Shown here piece after piece: positions 9,455 through 19,462 of a DNA stretch of 64,000 nt (position 1 is the stretch's first letter; each line of letters opens with the position of its first letter). Below the pieces are notes generated by a model, which was not told the origin of the DNA, ran no database searches, and worked only from the letters and a program-made list of their open reading frames with translations. The translations under genes and the position numbers were made by a program. Origin of the DNA: Mycolicibacterium confluentis (GTDB lineage Bacteria; Actinomycetota; Actinomycetes; Mycobacteriales; Mycobacteriaceae). The stretch spans positions 3,100,001-3,164,000 of the forward strand of contig NZ_AP022612.1 of NCBI RefSeq assembly GCF_010729895.1, written 5' to 3'.

Positions 9455-10120
9455 ATGAAAACGTTCAAGTCGATCACGTTCGGCATCGCCGCCGTTGCAG
9501 CCCTGGGGTTGTCGGCCTGTTCCAGCGACACCTCAAACTCCGATGCCGACGCCACCACCTCAATGGCGGAGGCGACCTCGGTGTCGGTCACGCCGATGAA
9601 GACCACCCCCACCTCGGGATCCTCGAGTGGGCTCATCGGCTCGGGGTGCGCGGCCTACGCCGAGCAGGTGCCGTCGGGCCCCGGATCGGTGGACGGCATG
9701 TCGAAGGATCCGGTGACCGTCGCGGCATCCAACAACCCCATGCTCAAGACGCTCACGCAGGCACTGTCGGGCCAGTTGAACCCCGACGTCAACCTGGTCG
9801 AAACGCTCGACAACGGCGAGTTCACAGTGTTCGCGCCGACCGACGACGCCTTCGCCAAACTCGACCCGGCGACCATCGACACGCTCAAGACGGACTCCAA
9901 GTTGCTGACGTCGATCCTGACCTACCACGTGGTGCCCGGTCAGGCGGGCCCGGACAAGGTGGCCGGCGAGCACGTCACCGTGCAGGGCGCCCCCGTCACC
10001 GTCACGGGCGCCGGCGATGGCCTGAAGGTCAACGACGCCGGATTGGTGTGTGGCGGTGTGAAGACCGCGAACGCCACGGTGTACATGATCGACACCGTGC
10101 TGATGCCGCCGGCGGCCTGA
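9455..10120 (+). CDS. FAS1 (fasciclin) domain lipoprotein, MPT83-like
   Basis: A protein of 221 residues. The signal peptide ends in LSAC, a lipobox, so the mature protein should be a cell-surface lipoprotein. A Ser/Thr-rich linker follows, then a single FAS1 domain with [14 protein letters not shown] and [14 protein letters not shown], the H1 and H2 family blocks. It is the positional and structural counterpart of M. tuberculosis Rv2873 (MPT83), close to dxr. FAS1 proteins act in adhesion; the ligand here is unknown. AAAGGAG gives a strong ribosome site, and a SigK-like promoter precedes it. Confidence 0.93.
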   Translation: MKTFKSITFGIAAVAALGLSACSSDTSNSDADATTSMAEATSVSVTPMKTTPTSGSSSGLIGSGCAAYAEQVPSGPGSVDGMSKDPVTVAASNNPMLKTLTQALSGQLNPDVNLVETLDNGEFTVFAPTDDAFAKLDPATIDTLKTDSKLLTSILTYHVVPGQAGPDKVAGEHVTVQGAPVTVTGAGDGLKVNDAGLVCGGVKTANATVYMIDTVLMPPAA

Positions 10121-10140
10121 GCACGGGCGTCCTCGAGGCC

Positions 10141-10911
10141 TCACACGGTGCGCACGGTGCCGCCGTCGACGACGATGTCGGCACCCACCACCGACGAGGC
10201 CGCCTCTGACGCCAGAAAGGCCACCACATCGGCGATCTCGCTGGGCCGGGCCGGCCGGCCCAGCGGGATCCCTCCGAGCGCGGCCATCACGGATTCCAGC
10301 GCCGCCACTTGATCGATGTCAGCCGCCCGGGATATCCGCTCGATCAGCGCGTCGGCGGCGTCGGTCTGGATGAAACCCGGTGATACAGTGTTGACGCGAA
10401 CACCCTTGGGCGCCAACTCGACTGACAGACCCTTGCTGTAGACGCGCAGCGCCGCCTTGGCCGCCGCGTAACCGAGGGTGCCGTCGTACAACGGCATTCG
10501 GCTCTGGATGGAGCCGATGTGGATGATCACCCCAGACCCCGCCTCCAGCATCGCCGGGATGAGAACACGATCCATCCGCACGGCCGCAAGCAGGTTGAGG
10601 TTCAACTCGGCCGCCCAGTGCTCGTCGGTCATCACCGCATGTCCACCCGCCGGCGTGGCCGAGCCTCCCGCGACGTGGACCACGATGTCCATCGGACCGT
10701 GTGCCGCGACATGCTCGGCCACCGCGGCGACACCGGCGCCGGAGGTGATATCCGCGGCCACGAAATCGTCTGCGATCACACCGATTTCAGGACGCGAGCG
10801 GGCCACCGCAGTGACATGCACTCCGTCGCGGCGTAACGCCGCCACGACCGCCGCACCGGCACCCCTGGTGCCGCCCGTGACCAGGGCGCGCCGTCCCGTC
10901 GTGGCACTCAT
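10141..10911 (-). CDS. SDR-family oxidoreductase
   Basis: A short-chain dehydrogenase of 256 residues. The cofactor motif is TGGTRGAG near residue 14, and the catalytic YAAAK lies near 158 with the preceding serine in HIGSIQS. The C-terminal IVVDGG is typical of classical SDRs. The substrate cannot be deduced. The ATG at 10911 overlaps the MerR stop in an ATGA arrangement, so it is the second gene of a MerR-SDR operon and probably the regulator's target. Confidence 0.93.
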   Translation of the reverse strand: MSATTGRRALVTGGTRGAGAAVVAALRRDGVHVTAVARSRPEIGVIADDFVAADITSGAGVAAVAEHVAAHGPMDIVVHVAGGSATPAGGHAVMTDEHWAAELNLNLLAAVRMDRVLIPAMLEAGSGVIIHIGSIQSRMPLYDGTLGYAAAKAALRVYSKGLSVELAPKGVRVNTVSPGFIQTDAADALIERISRAADIDQVAALESVMAALGGIPLGRPARPSEIADVVAFLASEAASSVVGADIVVDGGTVRTV

Positions 10912-11720
10912 GCGTCCGCCCTGAACACCGGCCAGCACAACTCCGTCTCCCACTCCGCCAGATCTTCTGTGTCCCAGTAAAACCGGCGGTAGTACTCGCG
11001 CAGCGGCGCCGCCACGCTGATCTCGTGACGCGTCGCGTAGGCGCCGAGCTCGCTGTATGCGAGATCGGCGTCGTCATGGCGGCCATGGTGAGTCAGCACC
11101 ACCAGGTCGGCGGCGGGGAGCACAGCGGTTCGGATCCGGCCGGCCGGGTCGCCGACGAGGCCGCCCACCGGGAGGAACACCGTCACCTCACCGCGGTCTC
11201 GTTCGAAGATGTCGAAAGCGAACAGGGCTCCCGGCACACCGCGGGCCCCGACCTCGCCGGCGGCCGCTCGCAGTTCCTCCATTGCGGCCTCCCACCAGGA
11301 CGTCAGTTGGTCCCGGTCCACCGTGGCGGTGATCAGCCACACCGGCGTCGCCGGCGCCGTGCGCCGCTGAATCCGGGACGTCGCGGGCGGCCGTTCCAGG
11401 ATGGCCCGCAGTGACTCCACAGCCCGCCCAGTCGCAGCCAACTGCGTCTCGAGCCTGGCCAGATGCCCAGCGATCAGCGAGTTGCGCTGTTCGGGCGTCG
11501 CGGCCAGCACCGCCCGAACGTCCGGGATCGGCATATCGAGTTCACGCAGGCGCCGGACCACGGCCGCGGTGGCCACCTGCTCCGGCAGGTAGTACCGGTA
11601 ACCCGTCGCCGGATCGACCTGATCGGGCACGACGAGCCCGACGTCGTGATAGTGCCGCAGGGCCTTGACCGTGAGTTGCGTCATCCGGGAGAAGTCCCCG
11701 ATCGACAGGAGTGTCGCCAC
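10908..11720 (-). CDS. MerR-family regulator with GyrI-like effector domain
   Basis: A protein of 270 residues. The winged-helix N-terminus reads [20 protein letters not shown] with the usual YYLPEQ wing, followed by the dimerisation helix. From about residue 120 the C-terminal half (LITATV to CWPVF) looks like a GyrI/AraC effector-binding domain, which binds small hydrophobic molecules. It is not the cobalamin domain of light-sensing CarH/LitR. The GTG at 11720 sits seven bases after the -10 of a MerR-type promoter and has no Shine-Dalgarno, so the mRNA is probably leaderless and the gene autoregulated. Confidence 0.9.
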   Translation of the reverse strand: MATLLSIGDFSRMTQLTVKALRHYHDVGLVVPDQVDPATGYRYYLPEQVATAAVVRRLRELDMPIPDVRAVLAATPEQRNSLIAGHLARLETQLAATGRAVESLRAILERPPATSRIQRRTAPATPVWLITATVDRDQLTSWWEAAMEELRAAAGEVGARGVPGALFAFDIFERDRGEVTVFLPVGGLVGDPAGRIRTAVLPAADLVVLTHHGRHDDADLAYSELGAYATRHEISVAAPLREYYRRFYWDTEDLAEWETELCWPVFRADA

Positions 11721-11727
11721 GAGGAGA

Positions 11728-11758
11728 AGTCTGGTGCCTCCCCCAACGGGAGGGTCAA
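11728..11758 (-). promoter_or_regulatory. MerR-type promoter with 19-bp spacer and dyad operator
   Basis: Reading leftwards, TTGACC (11758-11753) and CAGACT (11733-11728) are 19 bases apart, the long spacing that MerR proteins correct by twisting DNA. Between them is a dyad with arms CCTCCC and GGGAGG (11737-11742 and 11748-11753). Transcription should begin about seven bases after the -10, at the GTG of the MerR gene itself. Confidence 0.65.
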
Positions 11759-11795
11759 GTTTCGCCGACGACCGGACGGGGCAGATGCTGTAACC

Positions 11796-13103
11796 ATGGC
11801 AGGAGCGACGCGTGTCCTCTGGTTTCGTCGCGATCTGCGCATCCACGATCACCCGGCACTGCTCGCGGCCGCGGCCGACGGCGCCGACGTGCTCGCGTGC
11901 TACGTGCTGGACCCGCGACTGACGGCCTCGGCCGGAGCGAGGCGCCTGCAGTTCCTCTACGACTCCCTGCGCGAGGTTCGCGATGCGCTGGACGGGCGGC
12001 TGCTGGTGACCCGGGGCCGGGCGGAGACGCGAATCCCCCACCTGGCCAAGGCCGTTGGCGCCGAGTCGGTGCACATCACCGCCGACTGCACGCCGTTCGG
12101 CACCCGTCGCGACGACGCGGTCCGGGCCGCACTCGGTGACGTCCCGCTCGAGGCGACGGGGTCGCCATACCTGGTTTCCCCCGGCCGAGTGACCAAGAAT
12201 GACGGCTCGGTCTACAGGATCTTCACGCCGTATCACCGGCGCTGGGTCGAACACGGCTGGCGTTCCGCCGCGACGTCGACGCCCACGTCCGCCCGGTTCC
12301 TGTCACTCGAGGACACCGGCGAGAAGACGCAGAAGATTCCCGACCCCGGAACCGAATTGAGCCTGCCCGCCGGAGAGCAGGCCGCCCGCGCGCGCTGGCA
12401 CGAGTTCGTCGACGACGGTCTCGCCGACTACGCCACCACACGTGACCGCCCCGATCTGGACGCGACCAGTCGCATGTCGGCCTACCTGCACTTCGGCAAC
12501 ATCCACCCACGCACCATGGCAGCCGACCTGACCGGACCGGGCGAGGGGCCGCGGGCCTATCTGCGGGAACTGGCGTTCCGCGACTTCTACGCCACGGTGC
12601 TCAACGAGTGGCCCCGCAGTGCGTGGTCGAACTTCAACTCGGGCTTCGACGCGATGCAGGTCGACGAGGACGCCGAGGCCGAACAGGCCTATGCGGCCTG
12701 GAAAGCCGGGCGGACAGGGTTCCCCATCGTCGACGCGGGCATGCGCCAACTGCTCGAGACCGGGTTCATGCACAACCGAGTCCGGATGATCACCGCGTCA
12801 TTCCTGGTGAAGGACCTGCACCTGCCTTGGCAGTGGGGAGCACGCTGGTTTCTGGAGCAGTTGATGGATGCCGACATGGCCAGCAATCAGCACGGCTGGC
12901 AGTGGGCCGCGGGGACCGGCACCGACGCCGCGCCGTACTTCCGGGTGTTCAATCCCGACTCCCAGCGCGACAAGTTCGATCCGACCGGCGACTACGTGCG
13001 GCGCTGGGTGCCCGAGATCAACACCGCCGGCTATCCGGCGCCCATCGTCGACCACGGTCAGGAGCGTCGTGAGGCGCTGCGCCGCTACGGGGAGATCAGC
13101 TGA
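11796..13103 (+). CDS. phr: deoxyribodipyrimidine photolyase (cryptochrome/photolyase family)
   Basis: A protein of 435 residues. It has an N-terminal Rossmann antenna domain beginning VLWFRRDLRIHDHPAL. The C-terminal FAD-binding domain shows HFGNIHPRTM, MRQLLETGFMHNRVRMI and the WQWAAGTGTDAAPYFRVFNP block typical of class I CPD photolyases. It repairs UV-induced pyrimidine dimers using blue light. The ATG at 11796 is the only start matching the family N-terminus; no clear Shine-Dalgarno precedes it. It diverges from the MerR gene with a 75-base gap that holds the MerR-type operator. Confidence 0.94.
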   Translation: MAGATRVLWFRRDLRIHDHPALLAAAADGADVLACYVLDPRLTASAGARRLQFLYDSLREVRDALDGRLLVTRGRAETRIPHLAKAVGAESVHITADCTPFGTRRDDAVRAALGDVPLEATGSPYLVSPGRVTKNDGSVYRIFTPYHRRWVEHGWRSAATSTPTSARFLSLEDTGEKTQKIPDPGTELSLPAGEQAARARWHEFVDDGLADYATTRDRPDLDATSRMSAYLHFGNIHPRTMAADLTGPGEGPRAYLRELAFRDFYATVLNEWPRSAWSNFNSGFDAMQVDEDAEAEQAYAAWKAGRTGFPIVDAGMRQLLETGFMHNRVRMITASFLVKDLHLPWQWGARWFLEQLMDADMASNQHGWQWAAGTGTDAAPYFRVFNPDSQRDKFDPTGDYVRRWVPEINTAGYPAPIVDHGQERREALRRYGEIS

Positions 13104-13137
13104 GAACGCGCCGGGACCGTATGCCAGAATGTCGGGC

Positions 13138-13392
13138 ATGGTCAGCACCGAAGTTGAGCGCTACAACGACGTCGATCCGGCCGACGTGCCGTCGGCCAAG
13201 TGGGGCTGGAGCAGGGTCAATCACCGGACGTGGCACATCACGGGCCTGGTGATCGTGGTGTTCCTGCTCGCAATGCTGCGCGGCAACCACACCGGCAGGG
13301 TCGAGGACATCTTCCTGGTGGCGTTCGCGGTGCTGGTGCTCGGTGTCGTGGTCCGCGACATCTGGGGCCGCAAGCGGGGTTGGCTGCGCTGA
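13138..13392 (+). CDS. DUF2631 small membrane protein
   Basis: An 84-residue protein like Rv2876. A hydrophilic N-terminus with AKWGWSR is followed by two predicted membrane helices (ITGLVIVVFLLAML and EDIFLVAFAVLVLGVVV) and a short basic tail. A second ATG three codons upstream (13129) is possible. No function is known. It lies between the photolyase and rlmN, converging on the latter. Confidence 0.82.
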   Translation: MVSTEVERYNDVDPADVPSAKWGWSRVNHRTWHITGLVIVVFLLAMLRGNHTGRVEDIFLVAFAVLVLGVVVRDIWGRKRGWLR

Positions 13393-13423
13393 CGCGCGGC
13401 CCCGTCCCAGCCCTCGTGGCCTT

Positions 13424-14515
13424 CTAGCCTTCCGCGGCCAACTGGCCGCACGCCGCGGCGATCTCCTGCCCGCGCGTATCCCGCACCGTGCACGACACAC
13501 CCTTGGCGCGCACCCGGCGGACGAACTCACGCTCGACCGGCTTGGGGCTGGCATCCCACTTGCTGCCCGGCGTCGGGTTGAGCGGGATCAGGTTCACGTG
13601 CACCAGCGACCCGAACACCGAGTGCAGCTTTTTGCCCAGCAGATCGGCGCGCCACGGCTGATCGTTGATGTCGCGGATCAGGGCGTACTCGATCGACACC
13701 CGGCGTCCCGTCACGTCGGCGTAGTGGCGCGCGGCCTCCAGCGCCTCGTCCACGGCCCAGCGGTTGTTCACCGGGACCAGGGTGTCGCGCAGTTCATCGT
13801 CGGGCGTGTGCAGCGACAACGCCAGGGTCACCCCGAGGTTCTCCTCGGCCAGTCGGCGGATCGCGGGTGCAAGACCCACAGTCGACACCGTCACCGAGCG
13901 CGCTGAGATGCCGAAGCCGTTCGGCGGCGCCTCGATGATGCGCCGGACGGCGGCCAGCACCCGGTTGTAGTTGGCCAGCGGCTCGCCCATGCCCATGAAG
14001 ACGATGTTGGACAGCCGGCCGTCGAACTCGTCACGCATCGTGGCGGCCGCACTGCGCACCTGCTCGACGATCTCGGCGGTCGACAGGTTGCGCGTCAGCC
14101 CGCCCTGGCCCGTCGCGCAGAACGGGCAGGCCATGCCACATCCGGCCTGTGACGAGATGCACACCGTCGCGCGATCCGGGTAGCGCATCAGCACCGACTC
14201 GAACGTGGTGCCATCTCCGGCCCGCCACAACGTCTTTCGGGTCTCCCCCGCATCGCACTGAATCTGGCGCAGCGGTGTCAGCAGCGTCGGGAACAGCGCC
14301 TCAGCCACCTGCTCGCGCACTGCGGCAGGAAGATCCGTCATCTCTCGGGGGTCGGCGATCAGCCGCCCGTAGTACTGATTGGCCAACTGCTTGGCGCGGA
14401 ACTTGGGCAGCCCCAGTTCGGCGACCGCTTCGGCCCGGCCGTCCTCGTCGAGGTCGGCGAAATGCCGGGGCGGCAGTGCCCGGCGCGGAGCTTCGAAGAC
14501 CAGTTCCTGTTTCAT
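13424..14515 (-). CDS. rlmN: 23S rRNA (adenine2503-C2)/tRNA A37 methyltransferase
   Basis: RlmN, 363 residues, is a radical-SAM enzyme that methylates C2 of A2503 in 23S rRNA. The cluster motif CGMACPFC lies near residues 125-132, followed by GMGEPLANY. The catalytic and resolving cysteines are near the C-terminus ([11 protein letters not shown] and AAACGQ). Its ATG overlaps the stop of the LysR gene (ATGA), so the two are translated together although a functional link is not obvious. Confidence 0.96.
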   Translation of the reverse strand: MKQELVFEAPRRALPPRHFADLDEDGRAEAVAELGLPKFRAKQLANQYYGRLIADPREMTDLPAAVREQVAEALFPTLLTPLRQIQCDAGETRKTLWRAGDGTTFESVLMRYPDRATVCISSQAGCGMACPFCATGQGGLTRNLSTAEIVEQVRSAAATMRDEFDGRLSNIVFMGMGEPLANYNRVLAAVRRIIEAPPNGFGISARSVTVSTVGLAPAIRRLAEENLGVTLALSLHTPDDELRDTLVPVNNRWAVDEALEAARHYADVTGRRVSIEYALIRDINDQPWRADLLGKKLHSVFGSLVHVNLIPLNPTPGSKWDASPKPVEREFVRRVRAKGVSCTVRDTRGQEIAAACGQLAAEG

Positions 14516-15381
14516 GCGGACACCTTCGTTACGACGTCGGCGCTGAGTACATCGCGCACCGCGGCGTCGACGGTCTCAAGCAGTCTCTGTTCCACCCCGG
14601 GCCGGCCCCGCACGAACACCGAGGCCCGATTCGCCTCGGGCAGCTCCTCGGCGACACACAACCCGTCGGGCAGTCGGCCGATCATGGGCAGCAGCGCCAC
14701 GCCGAGCCCGGAGCGCACGGCCGACGCCAGACCGGAGAGGTCCGAGCATTCCGCGGCGATCTCGTAGGACGTGCCGATCTTGTCGAGGGCGGCGAATGTC
14801 GGCTCCCGCAGCGTGCACGGTTCCGAATAGACGACCAGGGGCAGCGGGCCGTCCGCCGGAACGCTGAACCCGCGCGCCGAGATCCAGCGCAGCGCCACCA
14901 TGCCCGACGCGTTCGAGCGGTCCCAGCCGGAACCGTCGAGCAGAACCGCCAGGTCGACAGCACCGTGCTCGATGGCGTCGGCGAGCGTGACGTTGCGATC
15001 GAGCCGGAACCGGATGCGCCACGCGGGAAGCCGTTCACTGAGCGCATCGGTCAGGCCCGGCAGCATCACGTCGGCGCCATGTTCGGTGGCGCCGATCGTC
15101 AGCACCTTCTCCTGTGTCGCGCCGAGATCGGCCAGCGCCGCGTCGTGGGCGGCCAGGATCCGACGCGCGTGCACGACGACCCGGTGGCCCACTTCGGTGA
15201 ACACCGCGCCCCGGCCCGACCGTTCGACGATGGGCGCCCCGACGACACCCTCGATGCGGCGGACATGCTGGCTCACCGCGGACTGCGTCAGGTGCAGAAC
15301 GGCGGCGGCGCGGTGAAATCCGCCACAGTCGGCCACCGCGACGACACTGCGCAGCGGGGCGATGTCGAGTACCTGAGGCAT
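14512..15381 (-). CDS. LysR-family transcriptional regulator
   Basis: A protein of 289 residues. The N-terminal winged helix is recognisable by [36 protein letters not shown], here spanning about residues 9-45, and the rest is the two-lobed inducer-binding domain. The ATG at 15381 gives the family's normal N-terminus. It diverges from an EamA transporter across 146 bases containing repeated GATCA sequences, the usual arrangement for a LysR regulator and its target. The ligand is unknown. Confidence 0.93.
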   Translation of the reverse strand: MPQVLDIAPLRSVVAVADCGGFHRAAAVLHLTQSAVSQHVRRIEGVVGAPIVERSGRGAVFTEVGHRVVVHARRILAAHDAALADLGATQEKVLTIGATEHGADVMLPGLTDALSERLPAWRIRFRLDRNVTLADAIEHGAVDLAVLLDGSGWDRSNASGMVALRWISARGFSVPADGPLPLVVYSEPCTLREPTFAALDKIGTSYEIAAECSDLSGLASAVRSGLGVALLPMIGRLPDGLCVAEELPEANRASVFVRGRPGVEQRLLETVDAAVRDVLSADVVTKVSA

Positions 15382-15458
15382 TGCGACAACGGTACTCTGA
15401 TCAGCAGAGCCGATCAATTTCGCTGGCCTGGGTCACATTACCCGGGACAAACGATCAG

Positions 15459-15480
15459 CGATCACGATCAGTGGTGATCG
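15459..15480. promoter_or_regulatory. probable LysR operator between lysR and eamA genes
   Basis: Seven-base arms CGATCAC and GTGATCG are separated by eight bases. The same intergenic DNA has a perfect CTGATCAG palindrome (15397-15404) and further GATCA copies at 15412 and 15453, suggesting multiple half-sites. Binding by the neighbouring LysR protein is inferred. Confidence 0.45.
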
Positions 15481-15527
15481 GAGAAAATCGTTGGACGCGC
15501 CCCACTTCCGGCTTCCACGATGTCGGA

Positions 15528-16478
15528 GTGACTCAGCCCCGGATGTCCGCCCAGACCGCGTCGACCGTGACGTTCTTCTATGCCCTGGGCTACCCCGTGG
15601 GCAACGCCGCGGTCGCGGCCATGTCACCGATGGCTGTGTTGGTGTTCCGCTTCGGACTGGCGGCGGCGATCCTCGGCACCTGGGCCCGTGTCGCGGGCGT
15701 GTCGTGGCCGCGCGGAACCAAACTGGGCCACGTCGCGGTCACCGGCCTGCTCATGCAGGCCGTGCAGTTCTGTTTCCTCTACCTCGCGATCGAGCGCGGC
15801 GCCCCGGCGGTGCTGTGCGCCGTGCTGATCGCGATGAACCCGGTGGCCACGGCACTGCTGGCGACGGTGTTCCTGCGGGACCGCCTCGGTGCACTGCGGG
15901 TCGTCGCGCTGTCCCTCGGCGTGGCGGCGGTGTTGGCCGCGTGCGCGAGTCGTCTGCGGGCCGAACACGGCGTCGACCCCGTCCTGGGACTGCTGCTCGT
16001 CGCGCTGCTGGGACTGGCGACCGGGGGCGTCTATCAGCAGCGGTTCTGCGCCGACGTCGACTTCCGGGCGGCCGCGACGGTGCAGAACGTCGTGGCCCTG
16101 GTCCCGGCCACGGCGCTGGCCGCCATCACTCCGTTCGCGGTGCACAACACCGCGCATGCGGTGTGGGCGGTCGCGGGGGTGGTCCTGCTGAACGCGGTGG
16201 TCGGGGTGTCGCTCTACGTCCGCGCGATCAGCATCCACGGCGCCACCGCGGTCACGATGCTGTTCTGCGTCATCCCCGCGGTCGCGGGTGCCCTGTCGTG
16301 GGCGATGCTGGGTCAGCGGATCGACATCGGGGTGGGCATCGGCCTCGCGTTGGGGGCGGCGGCGTGCTGGCTCAATGCCCGCGCGTCGTCACACCAGAAG
16401 CGTCAGGACGATCCACGTCGCGGTGGCCGACGGCAGGATCGAGTCGATGCGGTCCATGATGCCGCCGTGGCCGGGTAG
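15528..16478 (+). CDS. EamA/DMT-family transporter
   Basis: A membrane protein of 316 residues with about ten hydrophobic helices in two EamA repeats. The first repeat ends in the family-like AVLIAMNPVATALLATVFL and the second in MLFCVIPAVAGALSWAMLG. DMT transporters export amino acids, nucleosides or drugs; the substrate is unknown. The start could be GTG 15528 or ATG 15543. The last ~30 residues are hydrophilic and basic and overlap the 3' end of cdsA on the other strand by 90 bases. The divergent LysR gene is the likely regulator. Confidence 0.88.
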   Translation: MTQPRMSAQTASTVTFFYALGYPVGNAAVAAMSPMAVLVFRFGLAAAILGTWARVAGVSWPRGTKLGHVAVTGLLMQAVQFCFLYLAIERGAPAVLCAVLIAMNPVATALLATVFLRDRLGALRVVALSLGVAAVLAACASRLRAEHGVDPVLGLLLVALLGLATGGVYQQRFCADVDFRAAATVQNVVALVPATALAAITPFAVHNTAHAVWAVAGVVLLNAVVGVSLYVRAISIHGATAVTMLFCVIPAVAGALSWAMLGQRIDIGVGIGLALGAAACWLNARASSHQKRQDDPRRGGRRQDRVDAVHDAAVAG

Positions 16479-17255
16479 CAGCGTGCCCATGTCCTTGATG
16501 CCCAGATCGCGTTTGACCTGGGACTCGACCAGGTCGCCGAGCGTGCCCGTGATCACCAGGAAGATGCCCAGCGGGATGCCGACCCAGGCCGGCTTCTCCA
16601 ACAGGAAGGCGACTGCCACGACTGCCATCGCGGTGCCGCAGATCAGCGACCCGGCGAAGCCCTCCCAGGACTTCTTCGGGCTGATCGCGGGGACCATGGT
16701 GTGCTTGCCGAACAGCACGCCCGCGGCGTAACCGCCGATGTCGGAGAACACCACGGGCAGCAGCAGGCAGAAGACCCGCGCCCAGCCGTCGTCGGGATAG
16801 ACCAGCAGCACACCGAAGGCCCCGAACAGCGGGATCCAGGCCGCCAGGAAGACCGTCACCGCGACGTCGCGCAGGTAGTTCTCGGGCGCACTCTTGAGCC
16901 CCTGGGACAGCAGGCGCCACACGAGGCAGACCAGGACCGTGCCACCGAATCCGCCGAGCGCACCGGCCGCACCGAAGGGCCAGGTCAGCCAGATCATGGC
17001 CTGACCGCCCACGAGCAGTGGCACGACGGGGATCGAGTAGCCGCCGTCGCGCAGTCGGCGCACCACCTCGTGGGTGGCGATCGCGATGGCCGCCGCGACG
17101 ACACCGATCCAGATGTAGGGCGCCAGCAGCAGGATCGCGATGAGGCCGCCGCCGAGGGCGGCTCCGACGGCGATGGCCGCCGGCAGGTTGCGGCCCGCGC
17201 GGGACGTCTTGGGCGACGGCTCGGTGGAGGACTGACCGGTGTCGGTTTCAGCCAC
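16389..17255 (-). CDS. cdsA: phosphatidate cytidylyltransferase
   Basis: CdsA, 288 residues, is an integral membrane enzyme that makes CDP-diacylglycerol from phosphatidate and CTP, the precursor of phosphatidylinositol and cardiolipin. Multiple transmembrane helices follow a hydrophilic N-terminus. The C-terminal signature is present as SQVKRDLGIKDMGTLLPGHG followed by GIMDRIDS. It lies downstream of pyrH and frr in the conserved pyrH-frr-cdsA order, 18 bases from frr. Confidence 0.95.
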   Translation of the reverse strand: MAETDTGQSSTEPSPKTSRAGRNLPAAIAVGAALGGGLIAILLLAPYIWIGVVAAAIAIATHEVVRRLRDGGYSIPVVPLLVGGQAMIWLTWPFGAAGALGGFGGTVLVCLVWRLLSQGLKSAPENYLRDVAVTVFLAAWIPLFGAFGVLLVYPDDGWARVFCLLLPVVFSDIGGYAAGVLFGKHTMVPAISPKKSWEGFAGSLICGTAMAVVAVAFLLEKPAWVGIPLGIFLVITGTLGDLVESQVKRDLGIKDMGTLLPGHGGIMDRIDSILPSATATWIVLTLLV

Positions 17256-17273
17256 GGGAATGATTGCTGGAGG

Positions 17274-17831
17274 TCAGACCTCCAGCAGTTCACCTTCCTT
17301 GTGCTTCACCAGGTCATCGATCTGGCTCACGTACTGCGCGGTGCTCTTGTCCAGGTCCTTCTCGGCCCGACCGACCTCGTCCTCGCCCGCTTCGCCGTCC
17401 TTCTTGATCCGGCCCAGCTCCTCCATGGCCTTGCGGCGGATGTTGCGCACCGCGACCCTGGCGTCCTCACCCTTGCCCTTGGCCTGCTTCACGAGTTCGC
17501 GACGGCGCTCCTCGGTCAGCTGCGGGACCGAGATCCGGATGACGTTGCCGTCGTTCGACGGGTTCACCCCAAGGTCGGAGTTGCGGATCGCATCCTCGAT
17601 GTTGCGCAGCTGCGACGCCTCGTAAGGCTTGATCACCACGAGCCGTGGCTCGGGGACGTTGATGCTCGACAGCTGGGTGATGGGGGTCATCGAACCGTAG
17701 TACTCGATGTTGATGCGGGAGAACATGCCCGGATTGGCGCGGCCGGTCCGAATGGACGCGAGGTCATCCCGCGCGACCGCCACGGCCTTCTCCATCTTCT
17801 CCTCGGCATCGAACAATGCCTCGTCGATCAC
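17274..17831 (-). CDS. frr: ribosome recycling factor
   Basis: RRF, 185 residues, the standard length. With EF-G it splits post-termination ribosomes. Domain I helices are clear: [14 protein letters not shown] near residue 27, the [17 protein letters not shown] block near 109, and the long C-terminal helix. It is downstream of pyrH by about 40 bases and upstream of cdsA. Confidence 0.97.
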   Translation of the reverse strand: MIDEALFDAEEKMEKAVAVARDDLASIRTGRANPGMFSRINIEYYGSMTPITQLSSINVPEPRLVVIKPYEASQLRNIEDAIRNSDLGVNPSNDGNVIRISVPQLTEERRRELVKQAKGKGEDARVAVRNIRRKAMEELGRIKKDGEAGEDEVGRAEKDLDKSTAQYVSQIDDLVKHKEGELLEV

Positions 17832-17872
17832 CGTCTCTTCTCCCGTCGCTTCGCTGCCCGCCCGATGTCCAC

Positions 17873-18619
17873 CTAGGTGGTGACCAGGGTTCCGATCTTC
17901 TCACCTGCGACTGCCCGAGCGATATTGCCGTCGGCCAACAGGTTGAACACCAGGATCGGCATGCCATTGTCCATGCACAGACTAAACGCGGTGGCATCAG
18001 CCACACGCAGACCACGGTCGATGACCTCACGATGGGTGATCGCGGTCAGAAGTTGGGCCTCGGGGTTGGTCCGCGGGTCGTCGGTGTACACCCCGTCGAC
18101 CGCCTTGGCCATCAGGACCACCTCGGCGCCGATCTCAAGCGCGCGCTGCGCGGCGGTGGTGTCGGTGGAGAAGTACGGCAGGCCCATGCCCGCACCGAAG
18201 ATGACCACCCGCCCCTTCTCCAGGTGCCGCACGGCCCGCAACGGGAGGTAGGGCTCGGCGACCTGACCCATTGTGATCGCGGTCTGCACCCGGGTGTCGA
18301 TGCCCTCCTTCTGCAGGAAGTCCTGCAGCGCAAGGCTGTTCATCACCGTGCCGAGCATGCCCATGTAGTCGCTGCGCGTCCGTTCCATCCCGCGCTGCTG
18401 CAGTTGGGCGCCGCGGAAGAAGTTGCCGCCGCCGATGACCACCGCGACCTGGACGCCGCTGCGCACCACCTCGGCGATCTGCCGCGCCACCAGCGCGACG
18501 ACATCGGGGTCGAGGCCCACCTGGCCGCCGCCGAACATCTCACCACCGAGCTTGAGCAGCACCCGCGAGTACTTGGGGCGCAGTGCTGATGTGTTGCCGG
18601 TGGTGCTGGGCTCCCCCAT
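17873..18619 (-). CDS. pyrH: UMP kinase
   Basis: PyrH, 248 residues, phosphorylates UMP to UDP. The amino-acid-kinase fold shows [13 protein letters not shown] near residue 19, [10 protein letters not shown] near 72 and the DDPRTNPEA loop near 185. The ATG at 18619 (MGEPSTTG) was chosen; in-frame codons further upstream would add an arginine-rich stretch unlike the family. Actinobacterial members also have a short variable N-terminus before the kinase fold. Confidence 0.96.
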   Translation of the reverse strand: MGEPSTTGNTSALRPKYSRVLLKLGGEMFGGGQVGLDPDVVALVARQIAEVVRSGVQVAVVIGGGNFFRGAQLQQRGMERTRSDYMGMLGTVMNSLALQDFLQKEGIDTRVQTAITMGQVAEPYLPLRAVRHLEKGRVVIFGAGMGLPYFSTDTTAAQRALEIGAEVVLMAKAVDGVYTDDPRTNPEAQLLTAITHREVIDRGLRVADATAFSLCMDNGMPILVFNLLADGNIARAVAGEKIGTLVTT

Positions 18620-18759
18620 GGGATTCGGCCTCCTCGCATGACAGTGCCATCCGGCCATCCGTTCTGTCCTCCGAACGGCCTCAACCATCCTGCCTCATCG
18701 CCGCCGGAAAACTCGGCGCGGGGCGGAATGGGTCGGCTCCGCGTGGCGTTCGAGTCGAC

Positions 18760-19461
18760 ATGGACCTCTCCTCTTCGACCGCATTGATCACCGGCGCCAA
18801 CCGTGGGCTGGGCGCAGCCTTCGCCCGGGACCTCGTCTCCCGCGGCGCCAAGGTGTACGCCGGCGCCCGTGACCCCGCCTCCGTGCACATCGACGGCGTC
18901 ATCCCGGTGCGTGTGGACACCACCGATCCGGCCTCGATCGCGGCGGTCGCCGCACAGGCCGGCGACGTCACCCTGCTGGTCAACAATGCGGGCATCGCCC
19001 GCGACGTCGACCTGCTCACGGGCGACCTCGCCGACGCGCGCGCTGAGATCGAAACCAACTACTTCGGCACCCTGGAGATGATCCGCGCGTTCGTCCCCGT
19101 ACTCGAGGCCAACGGCGGGGGCGCCATCCTCAACGTGCTGTCGGTGTTGTCGTGGCTGAGCTCACCCGACACCGGCGGTTACTGTGCGGCCAAGTCCGCG
19201 GAGTGGTCGATGACCAACGCCGTGCGCGCACAGTTGGCCGGTCGCGGGGTCGCCGTCACGGGCCTGCACGTGGGTCTCATGGCCACCGATATGGCGGCCA
19301 ACTTCGACGCGCCCAAATCGAATCCCGCCGACGTCGCACGCCTTGCCCTCGACGGGGTGGCCGCCGGCGCGTACGAGGTCCTGGCCGACGATCTGAGCCG
19401 CCACGTGCAGGCCAACCTGTCCTCCGGGGTCGCCGCCCTCTACCCCAGCCTGGCCGGCTGA
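18760..19461 (+). CDS. SDR-family oxidoreductase
   Basis: A compact short-chain dehydrogenase of 233 residues. The cofactor motif TGANRGLG is near residue 11, NNAG near 73 and the catalytic YCAAK near 142. The substrate is unknown. It diverges from pyrH, and its stop is one base from the stop of the copper amine oxidase on the other strand. Confidence 0.92.
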   Translation: MDLSSSTALITGANRGLGAAFARDLVSRGAKVYAGARDPASVHIDGVIPVRVDTTDPASIAAVAAQAGDVTLLVNNAGIARDVDLLTGDLADARAEIETNYFGTLEMIRAFVPVLEANGGGAILNVLSVLSWLSSPDTGGYCAAKSAEWSMTNAVRAQLAGRGVAVTGLHVGLMATDMAANFDAPKSNPADVARLALDGVAAGAYEVLADDLSRHVQANLSSGVAALYPSLAG

Positions 19462-19462
19462 C

